Origin: Salibacterium qingdaonense
GTDB lineage: Bacteria > Bacillota > Bacilli > Bacillales > Marinococcaceae
Assembly: GCF_900114715.1 (NCBI RefSeq)
Contig: NZ_FOTY01000010.1
Span: forward strand, 1 to 64,000
Direction: 5' to 3'
Length of the DNA: 64,000 nt
Shown here: positions 26,770 to 36,319 of the stretch, piece after piece
Layout of the letters: every line of letters begins with the position of its first letter
Position numbering within the stretch: position 1 is the first letter of the stretch
Position numbers and translations under genes: made by a program
The notes under the pieces: model-generated
Told to the model about the DNA's origin: nothing
Database searches by the model: none
Seen by the model: only the letters and a program-made list of their open reading frames with translations

Positions 26770-26985
26770 TTATTCTTCTGTTCTCAACTCGCCGTGACTC
26801 GTCTGAATCACTGCTTTTCCTCTGACCTTCACTGCGGAAGTATGTTCAGTGAACTGGGCAATCATCACTTCTCCCCGGTCAAGCTTCTCTGAATGATGGA
26901 ATCTGGTGTCGGTTCCCCGGGTCAAGCCGATAACATGCACTCCGTCTTCTTCGGCCTTAATAACACAAAAATCATCAGACGACAT
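26770..26985 (-). CDS. mtrB: trp RNA-binding attenuation protein TRAP
   Basis: A 71-aa RNA-binding regulator that forms an 11-subunit ring when bound to tryptophan and wraps (G/U)AG triplets. The sequence [20 protein letters not shown] and [11 protein letters not shown] is almost the same as in B. subtilis; the RNA-contact residues correspond to K34, K53 and R55. ATG 26985 has AGGAGG upstream. It is cotranscribed after folE (the mtrA-mtrB pair). Its target is the leader at 17480-17553. Confidence 0.97.
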   Translation of the reverse strand: MSSDDFCVIKAEEDGVHVIGLTRGTDTRFHHSEKLDRGEVMIAQFTEHTSAVKVRGKAVIQTSHGELRTEE

Positions 26986-27002
26986 TTTCTTTCCTCCTCT
27001 AG

Positions 27003-27572
27003 TTATGAACGGTTAATAAGTGTCAATACTTCCGCCCTTGATGCTTCATCGTTTTCAAACGATCCCCGGACCGCTGATGTTACCGTTTCGGTTCCTGGTT
27101 TCTGGATACCGCGCATCGTCATACACATGTGCTCGGCTTCCACCACGACAATCACACCATGAGGATTAAGTGTTTCAAGAATGCTGTCAGCCACCGTGGA
27201 TGTGATTCTTTCCTGAAGCTGCGGTCTTTTCGCCACTGTTTCCACTGTTCTTGCCAGTTTACTTAACCCGGTAACCTGTCCTTCTTTTGGTATGTAACCG
27301 ACGTGGGCTTTTCCGTAGAAAGGAACAAGATGATGCTCACACATCGAGTAGAACGGAATATCTCTTACAAGAACGAGTTCCTCATGTTCTTCTCCGAAAA
27401 CGGTTTGAAGGTGTTCAGCCGGATCCTGCGACAATCCCTGAAAAACTTCCTCATACATTCTTGCTACCCTTTTGGGCGTGTCCAGAAGACCATCCCGGTC
27501 TGGATTTTCCCCGACAGCTTCCAAAATGGAGTAAACTGCTTTCTCTATTTTATCGTGATTAACGGTAGACAC
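27003..27572 (-). CDS. folE: GTP cyclohydrolase I
   Basis: First step of folate synthesis, GTP to dihydroneopterin triphosphate. The 189-aa protein has the zinc site CEHHLVPF and the second ligand Cys in [11 protein letters not shown], with the LSKLARTVE motif. It starts at GTG 27572 with AGGGGG upstream. It is also called mtrA and heads the folE-mtrB-hep cluster. Confidence 0.96.
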   Translation of the reverse strand: MSTVNHDKIEKAVYSILEAVGENPDRDGLLDTPKRVARMYEEVFQGLSQDPAEHLQTVFGEEHEELVLVRDIPFYSMCEHHLVPFYGKAHVGYIPKEGQVTGLSKLARTVETVAKRPQLQERITSTVADSILETLNPHGVIVVVEAEHMCMTMRGIQKPGTETVTSAVRGSFENDEASRAEVLTLINRS

Positions 27573-27614
27573 TCTCTTTTTCCCCCTGTCTCCACTTAAT
27601 ATGACCTTTGAAAA

Positions 27615-27643
27615 ATTTTAGCATAAGGGTATGTAGAAAGCAA
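27615..27643 (-). promoter_or_regulatory. Probable promoter of the folE-mtrB-hep operon
   Basis: TTGCTT (27638-27643) and TAAAAT (27615-27620) with a 17-bp spacer on the minus strand, about 40 bp before the folE GTG. The remaining 27644-27715 stretch is AT-rich with no open frame, and I see no hbs gene there. Confidence 0.55.
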
Positions 27644-27715
27644 AGAATCAGAATTTTAGTTTTCTATAATATTATTATGTAAACTTAATTTTGAGATAAT
27701 AGGTTTCTACGTAAT

Positions 27716-27759
27716 AAAAAATGCTTCCGAATATCATAAAAGATAGTCGGAAGCATTTT
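27716..27759 (-). terminator. Terminator of spoIVA
   Basis: AAAATGCTTCCGA (27718-27730) pairs with TCGGAAGCATTTT (27747-27759); a run of T residues follows on the minus strand. It lies about 100 bp after the spoIVA stop. Confidence 0.8.
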
Positions 27760-27861
27760 GCCCGCACTTCAGAAAAGTACAAAGCGCCCTTAAAAGCCAG
27801 GGGCTTATTTAAAGATTCATTTATTACGAATCAAACACCCATTTCCCTCATACCACACCTT

Positions 27862-29343
27862 CTACAGTATGATCGCTATCAATCCTCCGGAGCCCTCATT
27901 GATAATACGTTCCAATGTTTCTTTCAGTTTGTATCGAGCATTTTCCGGCATCAAAGACAATTTTGCCTGTATTCCTTCGCGGACTATAGAGTTAAGGGAA
28001 CGCCCGAAAATGTCCGAATTCCAGATGGACAATGGATTCTCTTCAAAGTCCTGCATGAGATACCGGACGAGTTCTTCACTTTGTTTTTCCGTCCCGATAA
28101 TCGGAGCAAATTCAGATTCGACATCCACCTTAATCATATGAATGGACGGCGCCACCGCTTTCAGTCTTACTCCAAAACGCGATCCCTGTTTAATAATTTC
28201 CGGTTCATCGAGGCTCATGTCTGTTAAGGCAGGAGCTGCAATGCCGTACCCTGTCTGCTTCACCATTTTCAATGCTTCACTGACTTGATCATACTCTTGT
28301 TTGGCGTGAGAAAAATCCTGCATCAAATGGAGCAGATGGTCTTTTCCTCTGATTTCCACCCCGACGACTTCTTTTAATATCTGGTCGTATAGGTGCTCCG
28401 GCGCGTACAGATCTATTTCAGCAACACCGCGTCCCATTTCAATGCCCGCCAGACCGGCTTCTTCTATGAATTCAAAGTTTCCTGCAAACTGCTGGACCAC
28501 TCGGTCTACATCCCGAAGCCGTTTAATGTCTTTCACCGTGTTGCGTACGGATTGTTCATATTCCTCACGAAGCCAGTGATTGTCCCGCAGCACCATGACC
28601 CAGCTCGGCAGGTTTACATTCACTTCATGAACTGGAAACTCAAAAAGTACTTCCCTTAAAACGTTGTGAATATCGTGCTCTGTCATACTTTCTATGCTGA
28701 GAGCCAGTACCGGAACATCATGTTCTTCCATCAATTGCTGACGAAGTGCCTCTGTTTCCGGATGGTGCGGCTGAACAGAGTTAATCACCATAATATAAGG
28801 TTTTCCTACTTCATTGAGTTCTTCCATAACCCTGTCTTCAGCTTCCACATAATCATCACGGGCAATGTCTCCAATTGTTCCATCCGTTGTAATCACTACT
28901 CCAAGTGTCGAATGTTCCTGAATAACTTTCCGCGTACCGATTTCAGCTGCTTCCTGAAATGGAATGGGATCTTCGTACCACGGGGTATTAATCATACGAG
29001 GGCCATTTTCATCCTCATATCCTTTTGCCCCTTCCACCGTATACCCGACACAATCGACGAGCCGTACATTCACTTCCAGGCCTTCTTCCACTTCGAGCGA
29101 AACAGCATTATTGGGCACAAATTTGGGTTCTGTCGTCATAATTGTGCGTCCTGCTGCGCTTTGCGGCAGTTCATCCGTTGCCCTTGTTTTATCGACTTCA
29201 CTTCCCATGTTGGGAAGCACAACCAGCTCCATGAATTTTTTAATAAACGTGGATTTACCGGTACGGACGGCGCCGACAACTCCTAAATATATATCTCCTC
29301 CGGTCCGTTCTGCGATATCCTTGAAGATATCCACTTTTTCCAC
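27862..29343 (-). CDS. spoIVA: Stage IV sporulation protein A, spore coat ATPase
   Basis: Self-assembling ATPase that forms the basement layer of the spore coat on the forespore surface. The 493-aa protein has the Walker A GAVRTGKST near residue 24, a TRAFAC-like GTPase fold, a middle region and the conserved C-terminal segment ending GLIAIIL. It begins at GTG 29343 with AGGAGGGG upstream. CATA-type sequences about 30-60 bp upstream could be part of a sigma-E promoter but I cannot fix the hexamers. Confidence 0.97.
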   Translation of the reverse strand: MEKVDIFKDIAERTGGDIYLGVVGAVRTGKSTFIKKFMELVVLPNMGSEVDKTRATDELPQSAAGRTIMTTEPKFVPNNAVSLEVEEGLEVNVRLVDCVGYTVEGAKGYEDENGPRMINTPWYEDPIPFQEAAEIGTRKVIQEHSTLGVVITTDGTIGDIARDDYVEAEDRVMEELNEVGKPYIMVINSVQPHHPETEALRQQLMEEHDVPVLALSIESMTEHDIHNVLREVLFEFPVHEVNVNLPSWVMVLRDNHWLREEYEQSVRNTVKDIKRLRDVDRVVQQFAGNFEFIEEAGLAGIEMGRGVAEIDLYAPEHLYDQILKEVVGVEIRGKDHLLHLMQDFSHAKQEYDQVSEALKMVKQTGYGIAAPALTDMSLDEPEIIKQGSRFGVRLKAVAPSIHMIKVDVESEFAPIIGTEKQSEELVRYLMQDFEENPLSIWNSDIFGRSLNSIVREGIQAKLSLMPENARYKLKETLERIINEGSGGLIAIIL

Positions 29344-29496
29344 TGGATCCCCTCCTGTTCAATAAAATTCCGATACCGGTCTTACATGTATGACAATATA
29401 TATCTATGATGAATACGAAAACTTATGCCTTGTTTATGTACAGGACTTCTATAGAATGTGGGACTGGCGGGGAGGGAGGCCGCTGACTCACCGTAT

Positions 29497-29525
29497 AAAA
29501 AAAGCAGCACTCCGAAGAATGCTGC
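29497..29525 (-). terminator. Terminator downstream of yphF
   Basis: GCAGCA (29504-29509) pairs with TGCTGC (29520-29525) with weaker pairing inside, followed on the minus strand by seven T residues. It lies between yphF with repeat E and the spoIVA start. Confidence 0.8.
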
Positions 29526-29630
29526 CAAACATCGTTCTATTGCACGCCTGTTGATTTACCATATAAAGGAATGGGAAAGGATTCTATGAGGAGGGTGCAT
29601 CTGTGATCAAAGCATGTATACCCCCTTCTT

Positions 29631-29758
29631 TTTCGTTGGACGGAGCTGTCTGCCCGACTCCAGCGGGAGAAGCGTCAGCCGAAGATCACCGGGTGATTTT
29701 CCCGGTAGCTGAGGCGACGCCCGCGGAAAGCGGTCAGGAAAGGCGGAGTCCAACGAAA
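29631..29758. repeat. Palindromic repeat E with TTTCGTTGGAC ends
   Basis: A 128-bp element bounded by perfect 11-bp inverted ends (29631-29641 and 29748-29758). It has an inner ATCACCGGGTGAT/ACCGGGAAAA hairpin region and the blocks GACTCCAGCGGGAGAAGCG and GCCCGCGGAAAGCG. These two blocks match the central core of the long repeats at 1052 and 54167. It lies 36 bp after the yphF stop and codes for nothing. Confidence 0.7.
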
Positions 29759-29793
29759 CGCTTCCTATATTTGCATAATCAACAGCCGTGGTT

Positions 29794-30522
29794 CTATTGA
29801 TTTCTTTCCTTGAAAACAGGATCCCCGTTTTCATCAAGTGTATACGGGACTGAGTAAGCTGGTACTATAGGAGAATTTTGTGCCAGGATGGATCTGATGT
29901 CGTCTCCGGACTGCAACTGATGTTCGTGTTCCTGAAGGGCGATATTCAGGTCTATCGCGTAATCAATACGCACTTCCCCTTGCGCATTAATCAGCATAGG
30001 CAGCGATGTATCAGCATGATAAGGGCTTTCTACTTTCAATTCGCCGCTGTAATCAAGGCGCTCATTATCTATTTCAAATACTCCGGGACCCGCAGGTTCC
30101 TTAATTGGAGCATACTCATTGCTGTCGATATAGCTGTTGACCGCCCTCTGCAGCTTCTGCACTTCATCCATAATGCTTAAATCAATAACTTTCACCGTCG
30201 GTTCTTCTTCGGGGGTGATAATAACATACCGGTACTTCCCGCCGTTTTCAAAAGAGTTTCCGGGCGGCTGCTGCATATAACGTGGTATTAATTCATTAAA
30301 TGAAATCTGATATTTCTGGTAGATAGGCGTATCCGCCTCGACTGTCCGGATGGGCAGTACACCCGTATCTTTTTGATATTGTTCAACCGCCTGCTGTACT
30401 GATTGCAGCTGGGATTCATAAGGAACCTGATTTTTCGCACGCTCGTCCTGCGGAAACAGACATCCCGATAACAGCAGCACTACAGCTGCCATTGCGCCAA
30501 ACAGCGGAATATACCGCTTCAA
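29794..30522 (-). CDS. yphF: YphF-like lipoprotein
   Basis: A 242-aa predicted lipoprotein with a basic N-terminus, a hydrophobic segment and the lipobox LLLSGC (Cys at about residue 21). The mature part is acidic and Gln-rich with no enzyme motif. The start is TTG 30522 with AGAGGTGA upstream. Position between yphE and spoIVA matches B. subtilis yphF. Function unknown. Confidence 0.75.
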   Translation of the reverse strand: MKRYIPLFGAMAAVVLLLSGCLFPQDERAKNQVPYESQLQSVQQAVEQYQKDTGVLPIRTVEADTPIYQKYQISFNELIPRYMQQPPGNSFENGGKYRYVIITPEEEPTVKVIDLSIMDEVQKLQRAVNSYIDSNEYAPIKEPAGPGVFEIDNERLDYSGELKVESPYHADTSLPMLINAQGEVRIDYAIDLNIALQEHEHQLQSGDDIRSILAQNSPIVPAYSVPYTLDENGDPVFKERNQ

Positions 30523-30571
30523 TAGCTTTCACCTCTCTGTCGTCAGGGTTGTCCTGTAACAGCTTTTATAT

Positions 30572-30766
30572 CTACTCCGCAAGAGGTCCTCTTACGACAG
30601 TAACGAATACAATCAATCCAGCCGTAACAAGAAATATAAAAGACACAGCTAAAACAAGAAAACGTAAGAATCCGGATAATTTATGGGATAAAACAGATAA
30701 TGCTGCTGAAGCGAACATTAAAAATATCCCGAAAAAAGCAAGCCACATACTTTGTAACGCCGTCAT
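30572..30766 (-). CDS. yphE: Small membrane protein YphE (DUF2768)
   Basis: A 64-aa protein with two hydrophobic helices (about residues 5-25 and 34-56), matching the DUF2768 family found next to yphF. ATG 30766 is preceded by AAAAAGGAGG; the 30 extra codons upstream lack such a site. Function unknown. Confidence 0.72.
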   Translation of the reverse strand: MTALQSMWLAFFGIFLMFASAALSVLSHKLSGFLRFLVLAVSFIFLVTAGLIVFVTVVRGPLAE

Positions 30767-30857
30767 TACCCCGTCCTCCTTTTTCCAGACCACATTATAA
30801 CACAACAATATCAGCCTATGGCACATTAGTGGATAGCTGTGTGGTGACAAAATCATG

Positions 30858-30894
30858 AAAAACCAGCCGGTACCGGGGCGGAGTACGGCTGGTT
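30858..30894 (-). terminator. Terminator downstream of spoVIF
   Basis: AACCAGCCG (30861-30869) pairs with CGGCTGGTT (30886-30894), followed by TTTTCAT on the minus strand. It lies between spoVIF and yphE. Confidence 0.65.
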
Positions 30895-31010
30895 CCAGCT
30901 ATATTCTTTCCTTTTTCAGCACAGCCTTCCTTCTACTCTGTTTACTATATTCATGAACGGATCTGTTGGAATGAGCATTCGCCTCTGAAACGGAAAGAAA
31001 ATTTCTGTTT

Positions 31011-31274
31011 TCAACGACTGGACTGAAACCATTTACTTAAAGAAGCCAGGTCAAGTGGGATATCATTGTTCATGACAGCCTTCACCAACTCATCTTCTTT
31101 CCGGGCGGATACGGATTTGCCGGCAAGAGAACCAACATCTCTAATTACTCTGCGGACTGTCTTCTCATCCTGGAAATCGGCTCCCTGCAGCGATTGGACG
31201 AGTTTCATGATATCTTCCTGCTTCACGTTCGTATTTTTTTCGATATTGTCAAACATTGAATCACTGTGCTTCAT
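31011..31274 (-). CDS. spoVIF: Stage VI sporulation protein F family (SpoVIF)
   Basis: An 87-aa protein. The pattern MFDNIEKNTNV, LVQSLQGADFQDEKTVRRVIR and a C-terminal short amphipathic helix fits the SpoVIF family of small spore coat assembly proteins. ATG 31274 has AAAGGGAGG upstream. In this genome it follows gpsA. No catalytic residues; the role is by family. Confidence 0.75.
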   Translation of the reverse strand: MKHSDSMFDNIEKNTNVKQEDIMKLVQSLQGADFQDEKTVRRVIRDVGSLAGKSVSARKEDELVKAVMNNDIPLDLASLSKWFQSSR

Positions 31275-31341
31275 ACAGCAGCCTCCCTTTCTCACGATTC
31301 ATCCCATTCTATGCGGGACAGGAAAGAGACGTGCTTTTTCA

Positions 31342-32424
31342 TTACCCGTTTGTCCACGGACCTTGACTTGTATCGTCCCATTTTCTCTGAAAATCGGGAT
31401 CAAGCAGCAGTGACATGTTTTCTTCTTCATGTTTACGTTCTCTAGCCATCAATTGACGGACGGACTCTTCTGGTTTTGTTCCTTCAAATAGAACGTCATA
31501 TAAAGCTTCTGTAATCGGCATTTCCACGTTCTGAGCTTGAGCGAGTCCGTGAACAGCTTTCGTGGTACGGACTCCTTCCACAACCATCCCCATCTCTTCA
31601 AGAACGTCATCAAGATGAGCGCCGCGGCCCAATTTATCTCCAGCGCGGCGGTTCCGGCTGTGGCGGCTGAAACAGGTGACAATCAAGTCTCCGAGACCAG
31701 AAAGACCGTTGAACGTCAAGGGGCTTGCTCCAAGCGTCACTCCCAGCCGGGAAATTTCAGCAAGACCCCGCGTCATAAACGCAGCCTTGGCGTTATCCCC
31801 AAAACCAAGTCCGTCGGTCATTCCAATTCCGAGGGCAATGATATTTTTTAAAGCGCCTCCGATTTCGACTCCAATTATATCCTGATTCGTGTATACACGA
31901 AAATAGTTATTCATGAAAAGACCCTGAACTTTTTCTGCGGACGGCTTATGACTGGAAGAAACAGTTACGGTTGTCGGTTGTTTTTCACATACTTCCTCCG
32001 CATGACTCGGTCCGGAGAGCACGACAATATGATTCGCAGCGGTGCCCGTCAGTTCTTCTTCCATTACTTCAGAAATCCGTTTAGACGTGCCTGGCTCAAT
32101 TCCTTTGGAAGCATGAATCAGTACTGCTTCTTCCGAAAGAAATGAACGCAGATCTTTCATCATCTCCCGGACGGCTTTAGCCGGCACAACGAGCAGTATA
32201 TAACCAGCATCTTCGGTACATGTTCGAAGATCGGTGAAAGCCTGCACCGTCCCAGGTAAATGAAAACCGGGAAGATAATGTTCATTCGTATGATGTTGAT
32301 TCATTTCTTCTGCTTGATCTTCTCTTCTCGTCCATAAGCGGACGTCCTGCCCATTATCGGCAAGAACAGACGCCAAAGCTGATCCCCAGCTTCCTGCTCC
32401 AATGACTGCAACCTTTTCCGCCAT
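31342..32424 (-). CDS. gpsA: NAD(P)-dependent glycerol-3-phosphate dehydrogenase
   Basis: Makes sn-glycerol 3-phosphate from dihydroxyacetone phosphate for phospholipid synthesis. The 360-aa protein has the VIGAGSWGSALA Rossmann motif at residues 7-18 and the active-site lysine in GGALKNIIALGIG. The last 20 residues, including MSLLLDPDFQRKWDD, extend a little beyond many homologues. It lies between plsY and spoVIF; the PlsY reaction uses its product. Confidence 0.96.
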   Translation of the reverse strand: MAEKVAVIGAGSWGSALASVLADNGQDVRLWTRREDQAEEMNQHHTNEHYLPGFHLPGTVQAFTDLRTCTEDAGYILLVVPAKAVREMMKDLRSFLSEEAVLIHASKGIEPGTSKRISEVMEEELTGTAANHIVVLSGPSHAEEVCEKQPTTVTVSSSHKPSAEKVQGLFMNNYFRVYTNQDIIGVEIGGALKNIIALGIGMTDGLGFGDNAKAAFMTRGLAEISRLGVTLGASPLTFNGLSGLGDLIVTCFSRHSRNRRAGDKLGRGAHLDDVLEEMGMVVEGVRTTKAVHGLAQAQNVEMPITEALYDVLFEGTKPEESVRQLMARERKHEEENMSLLLDPDFQRKWDDTSQGPWTNG

Positions 32425-32442
32425 ATTTGCCCGCCTTTCTTA

Positions 32443-33087
32443 TCAAGATACTTTACTGCCTATCTTATGTTCATTTCCTTTAATCAGCCGTTGAATATTA
32501 CTGCGGTGCTTCCAGACAGCCAGTACGCCGATGACAGCTGTCAAATAGAAATAGGAAGGCGGATGATCATAATGGAAATTAGTCAGGATAATCACTACAG
32601 GAGTAACGACAGCAAAAATGAGGGAGCCAAGGGATACATACCGTGTCATAACAATCGACAATATAGCTGCAATCCCAACATATACCGCCGGGAAAAATAC
32701 GAGACTGGCTACGACACCAATGGTTGTAGCCACACCTTTCCCGCCTTTAAAACCGTAGTAAACAGGCCAGTTGTGACCGGCAATCGCGGCTGCTCCGGCG
32801 AGTGCCGAAGCCACCCCCTCGACTTGACCGAAAGCTGTCCATACAGGAAGTATATCTGTTATCTCAAGCAGTCGTGCTATCCAGACCGCGGCCACCCCTT
32901 TTAACACATCAAGAGAGAGAACCGTAATGGCCGAACCTTTTCCCAGCACCCTCAGTATGTTTGTTGCACCCGCATTACCGCTCCCGTGCTGGCGGATATC
33001 TATTTTTTTTATATTCCAGGCGATAACATAACTGAAACTGATCGAACCTAGAAGATAAGCGATTACAATTGAAAAAATAAGTTCCAC
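32443..33087 (-). CDS. plsY: Acyl-phosphate:glycerol-3-phosphate acyltransferase PlsY
   Basis: First acylation step of phospholipid synthesis, in the membrane. The 214-aa protein has about five to seven helices and the motifs GSGNAGATN, GHNWPVYYGFKGGKG. The start is GTG 33087 with AAAGGAG upstream. It lies 18 bp before gpsA, which supplies its acceptor. In B. subtilis plsY (yneS) is elsewhere, but the der-plsY-gpsA order is common in other Bacillaceae as I recall. Confidence 0.94.
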   Translation of the reverse strand: MELIFSIVIAYLLGSISFSYVIAWNIKKIDIRQHGSGNAGATNILRVLGKGSAITVLSLDVLKGVAAVWIARLLEITDILPVWTAFGQVEGVASALAGAAAIAGHNWPVYYGFKGGKGVATTIGVVASLVFFPAVYVGIAAILSIVMTRYVSLGSLIFAVVTPVVIILTNFHYDHPPSYFYLTAVIGVLAVWKHRSNIQRLIKGNEHKIGSKVS

Positions 33088-33120
33088 TTGAATTCTCCTT
33101 TAGATGAGAAATAATACCGG

Positions 33121-34434
33121 CTAATCGCTTTTCTTTCTTGCGATGATCTTGATGGGGGTGCCTTCAAAATGAAAAGCTTCCCGCAGCCTGTTCTCCAAAT
33201 AGCGGTGATAGGAAAAATGAAGAAGATCAGGGTCATTAACAAATAAAACGATGGTCGGTGGTCCAACCGCAACCTGGGTTGCATAATTGATACGCAGGCG
33301 TCTGACCCCATCAGTCGGTGTCGGATTCATAATGACAGCATCAACAATGACATCATTAAGTACGTTCGTCGGCACCCGCAGGTTATGGTTATCGGCAGCT
33401 TCTTTCACCATTGGCAGAAGATGCTGCATGCGCTGCTTTGTAACGGCAGAGAGAAAAAGAACCGGCGCATACGGCAAAAACTGAAATCCCTCACGGATAT
33501 CTTCGGTAAATCGGGACATTGTTTTATCATCTTTTTCAACGGCGTCCCATTTGTTTACGACCATCACGATGGCTCTTCCGGCGTCTTCGGCGTATCCGGC
33601 TATCTTTTTGTCCTGCTCTAGAATCCCTTCTTCTCCGTCGATAACCATCAACACGACATCCGACCGCTCAATCGCACGAAGGGCCCTCATAACGCTGTAT
33701 TTTTCGGTATTTTCATACACTTTACCTCGTTTCCGCATGCCGGCGGTATCAATCACCGCATACTCCTGCCCGTCTCTTTCAAATACCGTATCGACAGCAT
33801 CCCTCGTCGTTCCCGGCATATCACTGACAATGACGCGTTCTTCTCCCAGCACAGCGTTCACGAGGGAAGATTTGCCAACATTCGGCCGCCCTATGACTGC
33901 CATTCTAATGGTATCTTCTTCGTAATCGTCGCCTTCTACTTCGGGAAAATGGCGGAGAACCGCATCCAGCATGTCTCCCAGCCCCAGACCGTGTGATCCT
34001 GACACAGGATATACTTCCCCGAATCCGAGGCGGTAGAAATCGTAAATATCCATCTGCATCTCGAGGTTATCAATCTTGTTCACACCCACTACGACCGGTT
34101 TGTCCGTCCGAAACAAAAGGGAGGCTACTTCTTCGTCTGCTCCTGTCACTCCGTCGCGTCCATTAACGAGAAATACGATGACATCCGCTTCTTCCAATGC
34201 AATTTCCGCCTGGTGACGCATCTGCTGGAATAACGATCCTCCACCGACATCAATGCCGCCGGTATCAATAATATTAAATTCCTGGTTCACCCATTCTGCT
34301 TTGCTGTACACTCGGTCCCTGGTGACACCAGGAACATCCTCCACAATCGCCAGTCTTTCCCCAGCCATTCGGTTAAAAATGGTGGACTTGCCGACATTCG
34401 GGCGGCCGACGATTGCAACTACGGGTTTGGACAT
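33121..34434 (-). CDS. der: Ribosome-assembly GTPase Der (EngA)
   Basis: Double-GTPase needed for 50S subunit maturation. The 437-aa protein has two G domains, with GRPNVGKST at residues 9-17 and GRPNVGKSS near 183, two NKxD motifs and a C-terminal KH-like domain. ATG 34434 has AAGGAAAG upstream; the longer frame adds nine residues without support. Confidence 0.97.
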   Translation of the reverse strand: MSKPVVAIVGRPNVGKSTIFNRMAGERLAIVEDVPGVTRDRVYSKAEWVNQEFNIIDTGGIDVGGGSLFQQMRHQAEIALEEADVIVFLVNGRDGVTGADEEVASLLFRTDKPVVVGVNKIDNLEMQMDIYDFYRLGFGEVYPVSGSHGLGLGDMLDAVLRHFPEVEGDDYEEDTIRMAVIGRPNVGKSSLVNAVLGEERVIVSDMPGTTRDAVDTVFERDGQEYAVIDTAGMRKRGKVYENTEKYSVMRALRAIERSDVVLMVIDGEEGILEQDKKIAGYAEDAGRAIVMVVNKWDAVEKDDKTMSRFTEDIREGFQFLPYAPVLFLSAVTKQRMQHLLPMVKEAADNHNLRVPTNVLNDVIVDAVIMNPTPTDGVRRLRINYATQVAVGPPTIVLFVNDPDLLHFSYHRYLENRLREAFHFEGTPIKIIARKKSD

Positions 34435-34585
34435 TGTGCTCTTTCCTTTCTTATCGTTCACATAATGTTACATTTGTTTTTCTTCATCTTTCATTCATCA
34501 ACAAATCAGACCTGCAGATGAAAAGAAGCAGGCTTCTCTCTTATTAACTGCATAAAACAGCTTACTTATTGTAGCAGATGCAGAC

Positions 34586-35185
34586 TTACCGGGGCAAACT
34601 GGATAACGTCCTGTTTTCACTACGCTTCAGCATCTTCATCCCTTTTGCCGCCGTATCATATATATGAAGCAAAAGAATCAGAAAAAGAATGATTTTCAAA
34701 AGCAAAGGGTCTCCAAGTATAACATTATCCGTTAAAGTTCTGAGGTGAATCCGGCTGAGTATCTCTCCGGAAGAACAGGCCGTTACAGCCATGGACACGC
34801 GCTCATGCAGAGATTTTCCGAACACAAAAAAAAGAACTGAAAAAATAGAAAGATAGGTGACGGAGTGTCCGAATAGAAATACCACGGGTTCGTACCATTC
34901 CGCCAGTCTTACTGCAGCAAACAAGAATGCAAAAGCTGCGGAAAAATAAAAAACTCTTCTTTTTCTATCGGACGGCAAAAGAGGGAAAATCAGCAGTCCA
35001 CCGGCATACAAAAGTAAAAAGGCTGGATGAACAACGATAGAAGCTGCCTGCCACTCCATGGGGAAAAGAATAATCAATACCAGAATAAAAGCGGCGGAAG
35101 TGGTTCTGTATTTATTTTTGACTGCAAAAAAAGTCTGAATCATCCATATGTACCAAAGAATGATTAAGCAGAGAATACTATTCAT
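34586..35185 (-). CDS. yphA: Membrane protein YphA-like
   Basis: A 199-aa integral membrane protein with about six hydrophobic helices and a short basic C-terminal tail. It has the length and the place (between fni and der) of B. subtilis yphA, on which the call rests; sequence similarity could not be checked. Function unknown. The 150 bp between it and der are AT-rich with a weak CCTGC/GCAGG hairpin. Confidence 0.6.
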   Translation of the reverse strand: MNSILCLIILWYIWMIQTFFAVKNKYRTTSAAFILVLIILFPMEWQAASIVVHPAFLLLYAGGLLIFPLLPSDRKRRVFYFSAAFAFLFAAVRLAEWYEPVVFLFGHSVTYLSIFSVLFFVFGKSLHERVSMAVTACSSGEILSRIHLRTLTDNVILGDPLLLKIILFLILLLHIYDTAAKGMKMLKRSENRTLSSLPR

Positions 35186-35245
35186 TTTTTTCCTTTTTTT
35201 TAAGCAGTATAACCGTATTTAATGTTTTTAAAACAGGAAAAGCAT

Positions 35246-36307
35246 CTACCTGTCAATCATCCTGCGGCTGTAGGATGTTGTGTCAATGCCTCTTTCAGTA
35301 AGCCATTCTTTCGTTCTTCCTTCAACAACAACCGGTACTCTTTTCAATTCGGAAATGGTAGATGCTCCTGTGGCAGCCATCACCATTTTCAGCTCATCCA
35401 TACATTGATGCAGAAATGCTTCAGCCTGCTTTTGCCCCCCGCTTTTTAATGCCGAAAGAACCGTACCGGCCAGAGCAGCTGCATCTGCACCGAGAGCAAT
35501 GGCTTTGGCCGCTTCCACCCCGTTACGAATTCCTCCGGAGCCTGTTATTGAAAGGGTATGTCGAACGGATGCAGCTTCTGCAATCGATGATGCTGTAGAA
35601 ATACCCCATTCATCAAAAAAAGAGAGGTGCTGTTCGCGCCGTTGATTTTCAATCCTGGAGAAATTAGTGCCGCCGTGGCCGCCTACATCCACAATCGCTG
35701 CTCCGGTGTGTTCGAGTACTTTTATGTTCTCTGCACTCATTCCAAATCCTGTTTCTTTCACTATAACCGGAATGTCGAGTGCCTGGACGGTTTGCTGTAT
35801 ACGGTCAACAGCCCCTCTGAAGTCGCGGTCACCTTCAGGCATCACAAGTTCCTGAATAACATTCAGATGAATTTGAAGGGCATCAGCTTCAAGCATCTCT
35901 ACAGCTTTCACCGCGTGCTCCGGTGTCAGTTCACTACCCAGGTTCGCAAATACACGACCGTTTGGATAATTAGCACGCACCGTTTCAAACGTGTACCGCT
36001 CCTGTTCATCTATGACAGCTCCCATCTGGGACCCCACAGCCATAGCTGCACCCGTTTCGGCGGCAGCCAGGGCCAGAGAACGATTAATGTATTCTGTCTC
36101 TGATCCACCGCCTCCGGTCATCGCATTAATAATAAACGGCGAACTTAAAGAAAGTCCGCCGATTATTACAGATACATCGATTTCCGAAACAGAAGTTTCA
36201 GGTAAGCTGTTATGAACGAAACGGATGTCATCCAGACTGTTCCAGGAAGGCATTCCTGTAGATAAAGCGTATTGAATGTGATCCTTTTTCCGATCAGATC
36301 TTGTCAC
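35246..36307 (-). CDS. fni: Type 2 isopentenyl-diphosphate isomerase
   Basis: FMN-dependent interconversion of IPP and DMAPP. The 353-aa TIM barrel has the NAMTGG, VGSQMGA, LQIHLNVIQELVMPEGDRDF and VDVGGHGGTNF motifs of the family. It starts at GTG 36307, 12 bp after ypfD, with AGGAG upstream. The products feed the prenyl chain made by HepS/HepT. Confidence 0.95.
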   Translation of the reverse strand: MTRSDRKKDHIQYALSTGMPSWNSLDDIRFVHNSLPETSVSEIDVSVIIGGLSLSSPFIINAMTGGGGSETEYINRSLALAAAETGAAMAVGSQMGAVIDEQERYTFETVRANYPNGRVFANLGSELTPEHAVKAVEMLEADALQIHLNVIQELVMPEGDRDFRGAVDRIQQTVQALDIPVIVKETGFGMSAENIKVLEHTGAAIVDVGGHGGTNFSRIENQRREQHLSFFDEWGISTASSIAEAASVRHTLSITGSGGIRNGVEAAKAIALGADAAALAGTVLSALKSGGQKQAEAFLHQCMDELKMVMAATGASTISELKRVPVVVEGRTKEWLTERGIDTTSYSRRMIDR

Positions 36308-36319
36308 GCTACCCGGCTC

